64,000 bases of DNA from Labrys miyagiensis (lineage in GTDB: Bacteria > Pseudomonadota > Alphaproteobacteria > Rhizobiales > Labraceae), in the NCBI RefSeq assembly GCF_030160835.1, contig NZ_BSPC01000005.1, positions 620,001-684,000 of the forward strand, given 5' to 3'. Positions 8,784-17,528 of the stretch are shown here, one piece after another (position 1 is the stretch's first letter; every line of letters begins with the position of its first letter). A model generated the notes under the pieces. That model had not been told where the DNA came from and searched no databases. It saw nothing but the letters and a program-made list of their open reading frames with translations. The position numbers were made by a program, and so were the translations under genes.

Positions 8784-9620
8784 TCAGTCTTCCTCCCGAT
8801 GTTCCTTCACCCCCAGCGCATCCGCCAGCCTTGTCTTTGCCGAGCCCGGCTGCAGCGGCTTCTGCTGGCTCTCATGCGGCACCCAGCCTGAGATCCAGAT
8901 CAGCTCGAAGGTCGCGCGGATGCGGCCGTCCGGGTCGGAGAAGCGTTCCCGGTAGATCTCGGCCATGCGCAGCAGGGTGGAGCGGCGGGTGAAGCTCTTG
9001 CGGCGCTGCGTCATGATGTTGGTGGCGCCCATGGCGCGCAGGTCCGCCATCAGGGCGAAGGCATTGTCGTAGCGCACGGTGAGGGTGTCGCTGTCGACCA
9101 CCGGCAAGGCGAAGCCGGCGCGCTGCAGGAGGCCACCCATGTCGCGCACATCGGCGAAGGGGGCGACGCGGGGCGAGACGCCGCCCTCGACCTCGAGCTC
9201 TGCCTGCGAGAAGGCCTCGCGCAATTCGCTCAAGCTCGAGCCGCCCACCAGCACTGCCATCAGCAATCCGTCGGGCTTCAGGGCGCGGCGGATCTGGCTC
9301 AGCATGCCCGGCAGGTCGTTGACGAATTGCAGCGACAGGGCCGAGAGGGCGAGGTCGATGCTGCCCGGGGCGAGCGGCAGCACCTCGTTGGCGATATCGG
9401 CGCGCTGCCAACTGCCGGCGAGAGCGGGACGCAGCGTCTTGCCGAGCAGGGGCGAAAGGGGCCCGATCTCCGCCGCCGCCTCGAAGCGGCGCAGCACGGC
9501 AGCGAGGCGGTCCGCCATGTCCTCGGCCGCATGGCGCAGCAGGAAATCGGCCGGATGGGCGGCGGCGCGACGGCGATGCAGCGCCAGGGCGGCCGGGTCG
9601 AAGAGGAGAGGCGTTGTCAT
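8784..9620 (-). CDS. SAM-dependent methyltransferase (BioC/NDUFAF5-like)
   Basis: A 278-residue class I methyltransferase. Visible parts: an acidic pre-motif, SIDLALSALSLQFVNDLPGMLSQIRRALKPDG (motif II-III region) and a long C-terminal cap. The first glycine-rich SAM loop is weak (IGPLSPLLGKTL), as in the NDUFAF5-like group linked to respiratory complex I assembly, and unlike BioC. It is a single gene facing a toxin gene. The exact substrate is unknown; methyltransferase is secure, the subgroup is inferred. Confidence 0.8.
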   Translation of the reverse strand: MTTPLLFDPAALALHRRRAAAHPADFLLRHAAEDMADRLAAVLRRFEAAAEIGPLSPLLGKTLRPALAGSWQRADIANEVLPLAPGSIDLALSALSLQFVNDLPGMLSQIRRALKPDGLLMAVLVGGSSLSELREAFSQAELEVEGGVSPRVAPFADVRDMGGLLQRAGFALPVVDSDTLTVRYDNAFALMADLRAMGATNIMTQRRKSFTRRSTLLRMAEIYRERFSDPDGRIRATFELIWISGWVPHESQQKPLQPGSAKTRLADALGVKEHREED

Positions 9621-9630
9621 AGAGCGGTCT

Positions 9631-9723
9631 ATCTTCAGATCGAATCAGCAAGAATCGCAAAATGCTTCTGATGCCAACGAGCTGAATTCTCCACCCGCTT
9701 CTGCCTGAGCGCATTTTGCTCAG
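9631..9723 (-). repeat. Dispersed element (family C)
   Basis: TCTTCAGATCGAATCA-CAAGAATCGCAAAAT ... CTGCCTGA-CGCATTTTGCTC is shared nearly base for base with 43541-43640. Its GCAAGAATCGCAAA part is the reverse complement of the TTTGCGATTCTTGC end of the family C copies elsewhere. Confidence 0.7.
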
Positions 9724-9818
9724 AGGTTATGTAGGGCATTCGCGCTTGCATTTCACCTGCGGGGTGGCGGAGATGGCGACTTTCGCTCGCTCGCGCCCGA
9801 CTCGTCCGATTGAGGCCC

Positions 9819-10619
9819 ATGCCACCATTTCTGCACCCTATCGAAGATCCTGCCGATCCGCGCATCGAGGCCTATCTCGATATCCGCGAGCGCGATCTCA
9901 AGGGCCGGGGCGGCCGCTTCGTGGTCGAGGGCGAGGTGGTGCTGCAGACGGCGCTGAAGCTCGGGCGCTTTGCCATCGAATCCATCCTGATCGGCGAGAA
10001 CCGGGTCGTGCCGCTGGCCGATCTGCTCGCCGGCGTGCCGACCTCCATCCCCATCTATGTCGCCACGCGCGCGGTGCTCGATCGCATCGCCGGCTTTCCC
10101 ATGCATCGCGGCATCCTGGCGATCGGCCTGCGGGGGGAGCCGGCCTCGCCCGAATCCTTGCTGGCCGGCATGCCGGAGAATGCCCTCGTGGTCGGGCTCT
10201 CGGGCATCGCCAACCACGACAATATCGGCGGCATCTTCCGCAACTGCGCCGCCTTCGGTGTCGATGGCGTGCTGATCGATGCCGCCTCCTGCGACCCGCT
10301 CTATCGCAAGGCCATCCGTGTCTCGGCCGGGGCGACGCTGGTCACGCCCTTCGCGCAGGGTGGTGACATCGCCATGTTGTGCGACGCCCTGCTGGCGCAT
10401 GGCTTCGAGGTGCTGGCGACCAGCCCAGCCGGCCGCGAGACCTTGCACGATGTCGCGCCCCGGAAGCGGCAGGCCGTGCTGTTCGGCGCCGAGGGGCCGG
10501 GCCTGCCGGGAGGGATATTGAGCCGGCTACGCAGCCTGCGGCTCGATATGAGAGGCGGCTTCGATTCCCTCAACGTGGCGACGACGAGCGGCATCGTGCT
10601 GCATCATCTGGCGCGATAG
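9819..10619 (+). CDS. TrmH/SpoU-family RNA 2'-O-methyltransferase
   Basis: A 266-residue SPOUT methyltransferase. The C-terminal half has the three family motifs: SGIANHDNIGGIFRNCAAFG, then LFGAEGPGLP, then SLNVATTSGIVLHHLAR, which build the knotted SAM site. The N-terminal half (VVEGEVVLQTALK) is the substrate-binding domain found in TsnR and RlmB-like members. It should methylate a ribose 2'-OH in rRNA or tRNA. The ATG at 9819 is preferred to TTG at 9810. It is convergent with gfa. Confidence 0.9.
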   Translation: MPPFLHPIEDPADPRIEAYLDIRERDLKGRGGRFVVEGEVVLQTALKLGRFAIESILIGENRVVPLADLLAGVPTSIPIYVATRAVLDRIAGFPMHRGILAIGLRGEPASPESLLAGMPENALVVGLSGIANHDNIGGIFRNCAAFGVDGVLIDAASCDPLYRKAIRVSAGATLVTPFAQGGDIAMLCDALLAHGFEVLATSPAGRETLHDVAPRKRQAVLFGAEGPGLPGGILSRLRSLRLDMRGGFDSLNVATTSGIVLHHLAR

Positions 10620-10750
10620 CTGGGAGCGCGGACTTCCAGTCCGCTCTTGAACCACTTGGCAAATAAGAAAAGGCACCAGCCATGTCGCAGGCAGCGCCTT
10701 TTCAATCTTCGGCCGTGGTTCAAGAGCGGACGAGACGTCCGCGCTCCCAG
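10620..10750. repeat. Long inverted repeat enclosing a terminator (family B)
   Basis: Left arm 10620-10655 and right arm 10715-10750 are reverse complements over about 36 bases, apart from the tips. Each arm is itself a hairpin (GCGGAC...GTCCGC). The element fills the gap between two convergent genes. Related arms occur at 28865, 32371, 40182, 48522, 51305, 54362 and 58030. Confidence 0.85.
10668..10702. terminator. Bidirectional terminator between the RNA methyltransferase gene and gfa
   Basis: AAAAGGC (10668-10674) pairs with GCCTTTT (10696-10702), giving a U-tract on both strands. It sits exactly in the centre of the long inverted repeat. Confidence 0.65.
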
Positions 10751-10751
10751 G

Positions 10752-11318
10752 CTACTTCAACACCCCATTCTTCTTCGCCACCCAGGTGGCCATGTAGTCC
10801 ATCAGCCCCGGCGACAGGCAGTCATAGGGCTCGAGGCCGAGTTCCTTCAGCCTTCCGCGCACCCCGTCCATTTCAGAGGGATCGGTGCCGGACTCGATGA
10901 TGGAGGAGACGAAGGCGGCGAAGCCCGGCTCGGCCCAGCCCTCTTCCTGGAAGCGTTCTGGATGCACGAAGCTGAGGCCCTGGAAGGCGTGTTCGCGCTC
11001 CACCGGCCCATGCATGTGCACGCCGCATCCGATGCAGGCATAGCGCTGGATCAGGGCGGAGGGATCGACCACCTTGAGCTTGTCGCCGTTCTCCAGCACG
11101 GTGACATTGCCGACGGGCGCCACCGCGACCACCGAGAAGGTGGCGCCGGTGGGCTTCCAGCATTTGGTGCAGCCGCAGGCATGATTGTACGCGATCTGCC
11201 CCTTGATCGCCACCTTCACCGGCCGGTCCTGGCAGGCGCATACCAACGTGCCACCGGCAAAACTGTCGCTGCCTTTCTTAACGCCGCCGTCGACGGCCGG
11301 ATGGATCGAAACTGTCAT
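10752..11318 (-). CDS. gfa: Glutathione-dependent formaldehyde-activating enzyme (Gfa)
   Basis: A 188-residue zinc protein. The cysteine pattern CAC, CGCTKC and CIGCG matches the Gfa fold, which promotes formation of S-hydroxymethylglutathione from formaldehyde and glutathione. The ending [15 protein letters not shown] is characteristic of true Gfa proteins and less so of generic CENP-V-like relatives. It is a single gene downstream of the glutamate dehydrogenase gene, with a terminator between. It would fit disposal of formaldehyde released by the demethylating enzymes encoded elsewhere in the window; that link is inferred. Confidence 0.9.
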   Translation of the reverse strand: MTVSIHPAVDGGVKKGSDSFAGGTLVCACQDRPVKVAIKGQIAYNHACGCTKCWKPTGATFSVVAVAPVGNVTVLENGDKLKVVDPSALIQRYACIGCGVHMHGPVEREHAFQGLSFVHPERFQEEGWAEPGFAAFVSSIIESGTDPSEMDGVRGRLKELGLEPYDCLSPGLMDYMATWVAKKNGVLK

Positions 11319-11396
11319 GACTTCCTCCCCTTGCGGCTGCTTTTGAGCGCAGCCTGACGAGGAGAGTATGACGCTAAAGTCGGATGAATGCAGCTA

Positions 11397-11426
11397 GAAA
11401 AGGGCGCGATACGAGCGTCGCGCCCT
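11397..11426 (-). terminator. Intrinsic terminator after the NAD-glutamate dehydrogenase gene
   Basis: AGGGCGCG (11401-11408) pairs with CGCGCCCT (11419-11426). On the minus strand the hairpin is followed by TTTTCT. Confidence 0.75.
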
Positions 11427-11442
11427 GCCTCCGAGGTTCGCC

Positions 11443-14400
11443 TTACCCCCTGACCAGATCGCCCAGCAAGTTCGCCGCCACCGTGAGCTTGGCCAGCGTC
11501 AGGCCGCTCGCGGCAATCTCCTCCACCGAGCGGCGGATGCGGGCGGCCTCCGGATGGGCTTCGAGCCAGGCCTGCGTCGCCGGCTGGCCAGAGAGGCCGG
11601 TGGCCAGCATGTCCGCCACCAGGCGCCGTTCGGCCGCTGCGATCTGGTCGATCGCCCGGTCGATGGCGAGGCGCTCGAAATAATCGTTGGCGGGCACCCC
11701 GCGCGCGGCGGCGATGATGCGGTCGAGGCGGAAGTCGGCCTCGGTCGCGAAGAAGGTCGCGGCCGTCTCGCCGATCGCCCGGCCCGTGCGTCCGGCGACC
11801 AGCACGATGTCGGGCGCCGAGCCCAGCGCGTCGAGGTTGGCGAGCCTGCCGGCAAGTTCCTCGGGTACGCCGCCATCCACGAGTTCCTGCCGGCGCTTGC
11901 CGCGGGCGGCCTGCATGTCCTCGGGCAGTGAGGCGTCGAGCCCGGCGGCGATCTCGCCGATACCGGTGCCGAAGCGCGAGATCACCGCCTCCAGCCCCGG
12001 GCTGAAATCGACATTGCGCACATACCAGACCACGCGGGAGAGCAGCAGGTCCTGCAGCGAGGCGTAGAGGCCGAGCTGGAGCTGGCCGTCGATCTTGTTG
12101 TCGAGGGCGTCGATGCCGTCATAGAGGCGGCCGAGCCCGTAAGATTCGTCCACCGCCGCGAAGGCCTGGGCGATGGCGGGCACGTCGGCATCGGTCTCGT
12201 CGCCGAGCCGTACCACGCTGGATGGGCCGCCGCGATTGATGATGCCGTTGGCGAGGTTGGTGGCGATGATCTCCCGGCGCAGGCGATGATGCTCGATGGC
12301 GTCGGGAAACTTCTCCTGCAATTCGTGCGGGAAATAGGTGGTCAGCTCGCGGGCGAGATAGGGATCATCCGGCACGCTGGTGCTGAGCAGGTCGTCATAG
12401 AGCGTGAGCTTGGCATAGGCGAGCAGCACGGCAAGCTCCGGCCGTGTCAGGGCCTGGCCGCGCCGGGTGCGCTCGACGAGCGTGCTGTCGTCGGGCAGGA
12501 ACTCGACCGCGCGGTCGAGCAGGCCGCGCTGTTCCAGCGTCTGCATCAGGCGGGTGAGGAAGCCCGTCTCCCCCAGGCCCTTGCGCTCGACGAGCGAGAG
12601 GGACAGCGTCTGCAGATAGTTGTTGCGCAGCACGAGCTGGCCGACCTCGTCGGTCATCACGGCGAGCAGTGCGTTGCGATCGGCTTCGCTGAGGCGGCCG
12701 TCGCGCTCGGGCCGGGCGAGGGCGATCTTGATGTTGACCTCGACGTCCGAGGTGTTGACGCCGGCCGAGTTGTCGATGGCGTCGGTGTTGAGCTTGATGC
12801 CCTTCTGTGCAGCCTCGATGCGCCCGCGCTGGGTGGCGCCGAGATTGGCGCCCTCGCCGATCACCCGCGCCCGCAGATCCGAGCCGGTGATGCGGATGGG
12901 ATCGTTGGCGCGGTCGCCGACCTGGTCGTCGGTCTCGCTGCCGGCGCGGATATAGGTGCCGATGCCGCCGAACCAGAGCAGGTCGACGCGGGCCTTCAGG
13001 ATCGCCGTCATCACCTCGAAGGGCGTGGCTTCCGGCTTGTTGAGGTCGAGCAGCGTCCGCACTTCCGGCGCCAGCGGGATCGATTTCAGCGAGCGCGAGA
13101 ACACACCGCCGCCCTTCGAGATCAGCGACTTGTCATAGTCCTGCCAGCTCGATCGCGGCAGGTTGAACATGCGCACGCGTTCGGCGTGGCTGGCGGCCGG
13201 GTCCGGATCGGGATCGAGGAAGATGTCGCGATGATCGAAGGCGGCCACCAGCCGGGTGACGGGCGAGAGCAGCATGCCATTGCCGAAGACGTCGCCGGAC
13301 ATGTCGCCGACGCCGGCGGCGGAGAAGGGCACGGTCTGGATATCGGTGCCCAGTTCGCGGAAATGGCGCTTGACGGCCTCCCAGGCTCCGCGCGCGGTGA
13401 TGCCCATCTTCTTGTGGTCATAGCCCACGCTACCGCCGGAGGCGAAGGCGTCGCCGAGCCAGTGATGCTTGTCGATCGAGATGGCATTGGCGGTGTCGGA
13501 GAAGGTCGCCGTGCCCTTGTCGGCGGCGACCACGAGATAGGGATCATCGCCGTCATGCCGGATGGTGTTGTCGGGCGGCACGATCCTGTCGCCGTCGATG
13601 TTGTCGGTCAGTTCGAGCAGTGAGCGGATGAAGATGCGATAGGCTTCCGTGCCCTCGGTCATCCAGGCATCGCGATTGGAGGGCGGCGGCAGGCGCTTGG
13701 GCACGAAGCCACCCTTGGCACCCACCGGCACGATCACGGCGTTCTTGACCTGCTGCGCCTTGACCAGGCCGAGAATCTCGGTCCGGAAATCCTGTGGACG
13801 GTCCGACCAGCGCAGGCCGCCGCGCGCCACCTTGCCGAAGCGCAGATGGATGCCCTCGACGCGGGGCGAATAGACGAAAATCTCGTAGAGGGGCTTCGGC
13901 GCCGGCAAGCCGTCGACCTTGCGGCATTCGAACTTGAAGGTGATCACGGGGCGGGGATGGCCATCCGGGCCGATCTGCCAGAGATTGGTGCGCACGATCG
14001 CCTGCACCAGATTGGTGAAGCGGCGCAGGATGCGGTCCTCGTCAAGGGAGGAGACCTGCTTCAGTTCCTCTTCGATATTGGCGAGGATCGTCGTCTCGCG
14101 CGCCGCCCGCTCGGCTTCGGTGGCGACGAGGCGCGGGTCGAAGCGTGTCTGGAACAGGGCCACCATGCTGGCCGTGATCTCGGTGTTCTTGCGCAGCGTC
14201 TCCCACATATAGTCCTGGGAGAAGGGCGCGCGGATCTGGCGCAGATAGCGCGACAGGGCTCGGATGGTGGAGATCTCGCGCCAGCCCAGGCTGGTGCGCA
14301 GGATCAGGGCGTTGTAGCCGTCGGACTCGGCCCGGTCGCTGACCACGGCCATGATCGAGGCTTCGAGGCGGTGGTTGAAGTCGCTGGTGATGCTGATCGG

Positions 14401-16263
14401 CTGGCCGTCGGCGGTCTCGATGGTCATGTCGTGCAGCCACACCGGCGTGGGAGCCGGATTGGCCGCGGGGGTGACGCGATAGGTTCGTTCATTGACGACG
14501 CGCAGGCCATGGTTCTCGATGACCGGTACGCGGTAGGAGAGCGACAGGGGCGCCCCGTGCGAGAACACTTTCAGGCTGAAACGGCTGGGGTTGTCGTCAC
14601 CCTCGCGCTTGTACACCGAAAGCGAGACCGGACGATCCGGCGAGAGCTTTTCGATGACGCCGATATCGGCAATGGCCTGCGCCGTGGAGAACACTTCCGG
14701 ATAGCCGCCGCGGAAGGCCTTGGCGTAGCGGTTGCCGAGCAGGCGGGCGCGCATGCCGTCCGTGGTGCCGGCAAGCGCCGTTCTCAGCTTGTCGCCCCAA
14801 TTGGTGGCGAGCGAGGTGATCTCGGCCTCGAGCGTGGCCCGGTCGATCACCGGCGTCTCGCCGTCATAGCGGCCGATGATGTAATGCACGCGGGCGAGCG
14901 GGCCTTCGGGGAAGGCGGCGTAGGAGGCCGACAGGCGGCCCTTATAGACCTGCGCGAGATAGGCGCCGACCGCAACGCGCACGTCCGTGTCGTATTTCTC
15001 GCGCGGGATGAAGACGAGTATGGAGACGAAACGATCGAACTTGTCGGGCCTCACGAGCGCGCGGATGCGGGGGCGCTCGTAAAGCAGCAGGATCTCCATG
15101 ACGAAATTGTAGAGCGTCTCGGCATCGATCTGCACCAGTTCGTCGCGCGGATATTCCTCGAGGATGTGGAGGATGGCCTTCCCCGAATGGCTTTCGGGGT
15201 CGAGGCCGGCGCGCTGCAGCACCTGCGCCACCTTGTGGCGGACATAGGGGATCTGGCGCACCGAGCGCGTATAGGCGGCCGAGGTGAACAGGCCGACCAG
15301 GCGCAGTTCGCCTTCGATCTTGCCCTCGGGCGAATAGAGCTTGACGCCGATATAGTCCATGCGCACCCGTCGATGCACGCGGCTGTTCACATTGGCCTTG
15401 GTGACGATGAGGATGGTCGGCTCGCGCATGAATTCGCGGATTTCCGGCGTCATCACCACCATTTCGGTGCCGCGGCGCAGGATCTTGACGTTGGGGTCGC
15501 GCAGGATGCCGAGGCCCGGGCCCTCGTTCACCTCGTCCGAAGCGTCCGCTTCGGCCGAGAAGCGGTATTCGCGCAGGCCCAGGAAGGTGAAATTGTCGGC
15601 GCACAGCCACTGCAGGAGCTGGTTGGCCTCGGCGATCTCGTCCACCGGCAGCGGCGGGGGATTGGAGCGGAAGGCCTCGATTGCCAGCTCGACCCGGTCG
15701 CGCATCGCCCGCCAGTCCTGCACGCAGGCGCGCACGTCGTTGAGCGAGAGGGTGAGCCCGTCGACCAGCTTCTGGCGGTCGGCATCGGAATCGATGCGCG
15801 GGATATGGATGTGGATGAGGCTTTCGCGCTCACCCTTGACGCCTTCGGGCAGGGTGTTGCCGTAGAAATGCACCAGCTTGCCGCTGCCGTCGCGCTCCAG
15901 TGCGATGATCGGGTGGGCAACCAGCAGCGCCTCGGTGCCCTGTTCGGTGAGTTCGGCCATGGTGGAGTCGAACAGGAAGGGCATGTTGTCGTTGAGGATC
16001 TCGACGACGGAGATCTCGCGGCCATCGGGCATCATCGGGTTGACGACGCGGATGTCGGCCCGGTCGGGCGTGCGGCGCTGGACGTGCTCCCAGGCCTGTT
16101 CGGCCAGGAAGGCAAGGGAGGCGGCATCGTGGGACGAGAGATCCTCAAGCGTCGTGCGGCCGAACAGCGCCTCGGCGAACATCGGCGGCGTCCGGCCTGC
16201 CTGCAGGCTGCCCGCCGCCCGGCGAATCAGGGCGGCCCGGGCTTCATCATCACGCCACGCCAT
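11443..16263 (-). CDS. gdhB: NAD-specific glutamate dehydrogenase, large (180 kDa) type
   Basis: A 1606-residue protein, the usual size of the L-GDH180 class. It converts glutamate, NAD+ and water to 2-oxoglutarate, ammonium and NADH and serves amino acid catabolism. N-terminal ACT-like and regulatory regions occupy about the first half. The catalytic domain includes KVARGGLRWSDRPQDFRTEILGL and the lysine region GAKGGFVPKR in the third quarter, followed by a long C-terminal helical domain. It stands alone, with its own terminator and divergent from ubiG. No frameshift is seen over 4.8 kb. Confidence 0.96.
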   Translation of the reverse strand: MAWRDDEARAALIRRAAGSLQAGRTPPMFAEALFGRTTLEDLSSHDAASLAFLAEQAWEHVQRRTPDRADIRVVNPMMPDGREISVVEILNDNMPFLFDSTMAELTEQGTEALLVAHPIIALERDGSGKLVHFYGNTLPEGVKGERESLIHIHIPRIDSDADRQKLVDGLTLSLNDVRACVQDWRAMRDRVELAIEAFRSNPPPLPVDEIAEANQLLQWLCADNFTFLGLREYRFSAEADASDEVNEGPGLGILRDPNVKILRRGTEMVVMTPEIREFMREPTILIVTKANVNSRVHRRVRMDYIGVKLYSPEGKIEGELRLVGLFTSAAYTRSVRQIPYVRHKVAQVLQRAGLDPESHSGKAILHILEEYPRDELVQIDAETLYNFVMEILLLYERPRIRALVRPDKFDRFVSILVFIPREKYDTDVRVAVGAYLAQVYKGRLSASYAAFPEGPLARVHYIIGRYDGETPVIDRATLEAEITSLATNWGDKLRTALAGTTDGMRARLLGNRYAKAFRGGYPEVFSTAQAIADIGVIEKLSPDRPVSLSVYKREGDDNPSRFSLKVFSHGAPLSLSYRVPVIENHGLRVVNERTYRVTPAANPAPTPVWLHDMTIETADGQPISITSDFNHRLEASIMAVVSDRAESDGYNALILRTSLGWREISTIRALSRYLRQIRAPFSQDYMWETLRKNTEITASMVALFQTRFDPRLVATEAERAARETTILANIEEELKQVSSLDEDRILRRFTNLVQAIVRTNLWQIGPDGHPRPVITFKFECRKVDGLPAPKPLYEIFVYSPRVEGIHLRFGKVARGGLRWSDRPQDFRTEILGLVKAQQVKNAVIVPVGAKGGFVPKRLPPPSNRDAWMTEGTEAYRIFIRSLLELTDNIDGDRIVPPDNTIRHDGDDPYLVVAADKGTATFSDTANAISIDKHHWLGDAFASGGSVGYDHKKMGITARGAWEAVKRHFRELGTDIQTVPFSAAGVGDMSGDVFGNGMLLSPVTRLVAAFDHRDIFLDPDPDPAASHAERVRMFNLPRSSWQDYDKSLISKGGGVFSRSLKSIPLAPEVRTLLDLNKPEATPFEVMTAILKARVDLLWFGGIGTYIRAGSETDDQVGDRANDPIRITGSDLRARVIGEGANLGATQRGRIEAAQKGIKLNTDAIDNSAGVNTSDVEVNIKIALARPERDGRLSEADRNALLAVMTDEVGQLVLRNNYLQTLSLSLVERKGLGETGFLTRLMQTLEQRGLLDRAVEFLPDDSTLVERTRRGQALTRPELAVLLAYAKLTLYDDLLSTSVPDDPYLARELTTYFPHELQEKFPDAIEHHRLRREIIATNLANGIINRGGPSSVVRLGDETDADVPAIAQAFAAVDESYGLGRLYDGIDALDNKIDGQLQLGLYASLQDLLLSRVVWYVRNVDFSPGLEAVISRFGTGIGEIAAGLDASLPEDMQAARGKRRQELVDGGVPEELAGRLANLDALGSAPDIVLVAGRTGRAIGETAATFFATEADFRLDRIIAAARGVPANDYFERLAIDRAIDQIAAAERRLVADMLATGLSGQPATQAWLEAHPEAARIRRSVEEIAASGLTLAKLTVAANLLGDLVRG

Positions 16264-16575
16264 CGTACTCTCCCTATCTTGCTGCGCCGTCTGACCGCGG
16301 CACTGGTACCGACTTCAGCCGGTTTCGGCGACCATAGCTCAAATTAAGGCCGCTCAAAGTCCAGCGGCGACGGAAATTGCCATTTTGCGATGACAATATC
16401 GAGAAAGTTGGGTTCGTAATGTTAATGCGGGATACCTCTGGGGCAGGGGAGGTTAATTGGTCTGATGATACGTCCGCTCTTTACCTCGTGTAGGAGCTAT
16501 GAGATTCCCTTTTCTGTGGAGCTGCGCGGACCTATGTTGACAGGCGCTAGGCCGCCCTGGCCGCGGAGACACACG
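16264..16575. other. Divergent intergenic region gdhB/ubiG
   Basis: About 312 bases that should hold both promoters. A TTGACA hexamer is seen at 16537-16542, but no good -10 follows at the right spacing. No repeat or structured RNA is visible. Confidence 0.5.
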
Positions 16576-17328
16576 ATGAACGCTACCTCCACCATTTCTT
16601 CGGTCGATCCGCAGGAGATCCGGCGCTTCGATGCCATGGCTGCCGATTGGTGGAACCCGCGCGGCAGCATGAAGGCGCTGCACCGGCTCAATCCGTTGCG
16701 CCTGCGCTATATCCGGGACCAGGTCGCCGGTCATTTCGGCCGCTCGGCCACCGCGCTGGGCGGGCTGAAGGATCTGCGGCTCGCCGACATCGGCTGCGGC
16801 GCGGGCCTGCTCAGCGAACCGCTGGCCAAGCTCGGCGGAACGGTCACCGGCATCGACATGGCCGCTGCCAATATCGAGATGGCCAAAGCCCACGCCGCCC
16901 GCTCCAACCTTATCATCGACTACCGCAACAGTGCTGCCGAGGACCTGCTGGCGGCGGGCGAGCGCTTCGATGTCGTGCTGGCGATGGAGATCGTCGAGCA
17001 CGTCACCGATCCCGCCGCCTTCCTCAAGACCTGCGCTGGCCTGGTGAAGCCCGGCGGGCTCCTCTTCGTCTCCACCATCAACCGCACGATGAAGGCCTAT
17101 GCGCTCGCCATCGTGGCGGCGGAAAACGTGCTGCGCTGGGTGCCGCGTGGCACGCATGACTGGAACAAGTTCGTCACGCCTTCCGAGATCGGCGCGGCCG
17201 TCGAGCCGGAGGGGTTGGTGGAACTTGACCGGGCAGGCGTGATCTACAATCCCCTGTTCGACGAATGGCGCCTCGCCCGCGATACGGATGTCAATTACAT
17301 GATGGTGTTCAGCCGCGGCGCCGGATGA
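16576..17328 (+). CDS. ubiG: Ubiquinone biosynthesis O-methyltransferase UbiG
   Basis: A 250-residue enzyme that carries out the two O-methylations in ubiquinone synthesis. The start at 16576 is chosen because homologues begin just before the conserved EIRRFDAMAADWWNP block. The SAM loop DIGCGAGLLSEPLAKLG and motif AMEIVEHVTDP are intact, and the C-terminal DVNYMMVFSR ending is typical. An upstream extension to 16465 is possible but unlike the family. Confidence 0.96.
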   Translation: MNATSTISSVDPQEIRRFDAMAADWWNPRGSMKALHRLNPLRLRYIRDQVAGHFGRSATALGGLKDLRLADIGCGAGLLSEPLAKLGGTVTGIDMAAANIEMAKAHAARSNLIIDYRNSAAEDLLAAGERFDVVLAMEIVEHVTDPAAFLKTCAGLVKPGGLLFVSTINRTMKAYALAIVAAENVLRWVPRGTHDWNKFVTPSEIGAAVEPEGLVELDRAGVIYNPLFDEWRLARDTDVNYMMVFSRGAG

Positions 17329-17528
17329 GGGCTCCTCGGGACCACCCCCGTCCGACCGGTAGGGCTGGTGTTCCGTTGCCACGATGCGTGCCGAAATTGG
17401 CGCACCCTGTACGCGGGTCGAGCACGACCCTTTCCCGCTCTGGTTCCTTCCCGGCAGTCCAGACAATGCTACAAAGAGGCGAACAGGTTTGCGGATCGCG
17501 CATCCGCAAATGTCCCGAGGGAGTGCCC

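Noticed and set aside
13846-16347. Open frame of 833 codons antisense to the glutamate dehydrogenase gene
   Set aside because: A shadow of the real gene; the protein is low-complexity Arg/Gly/Asp/Ala sequence without motifs.
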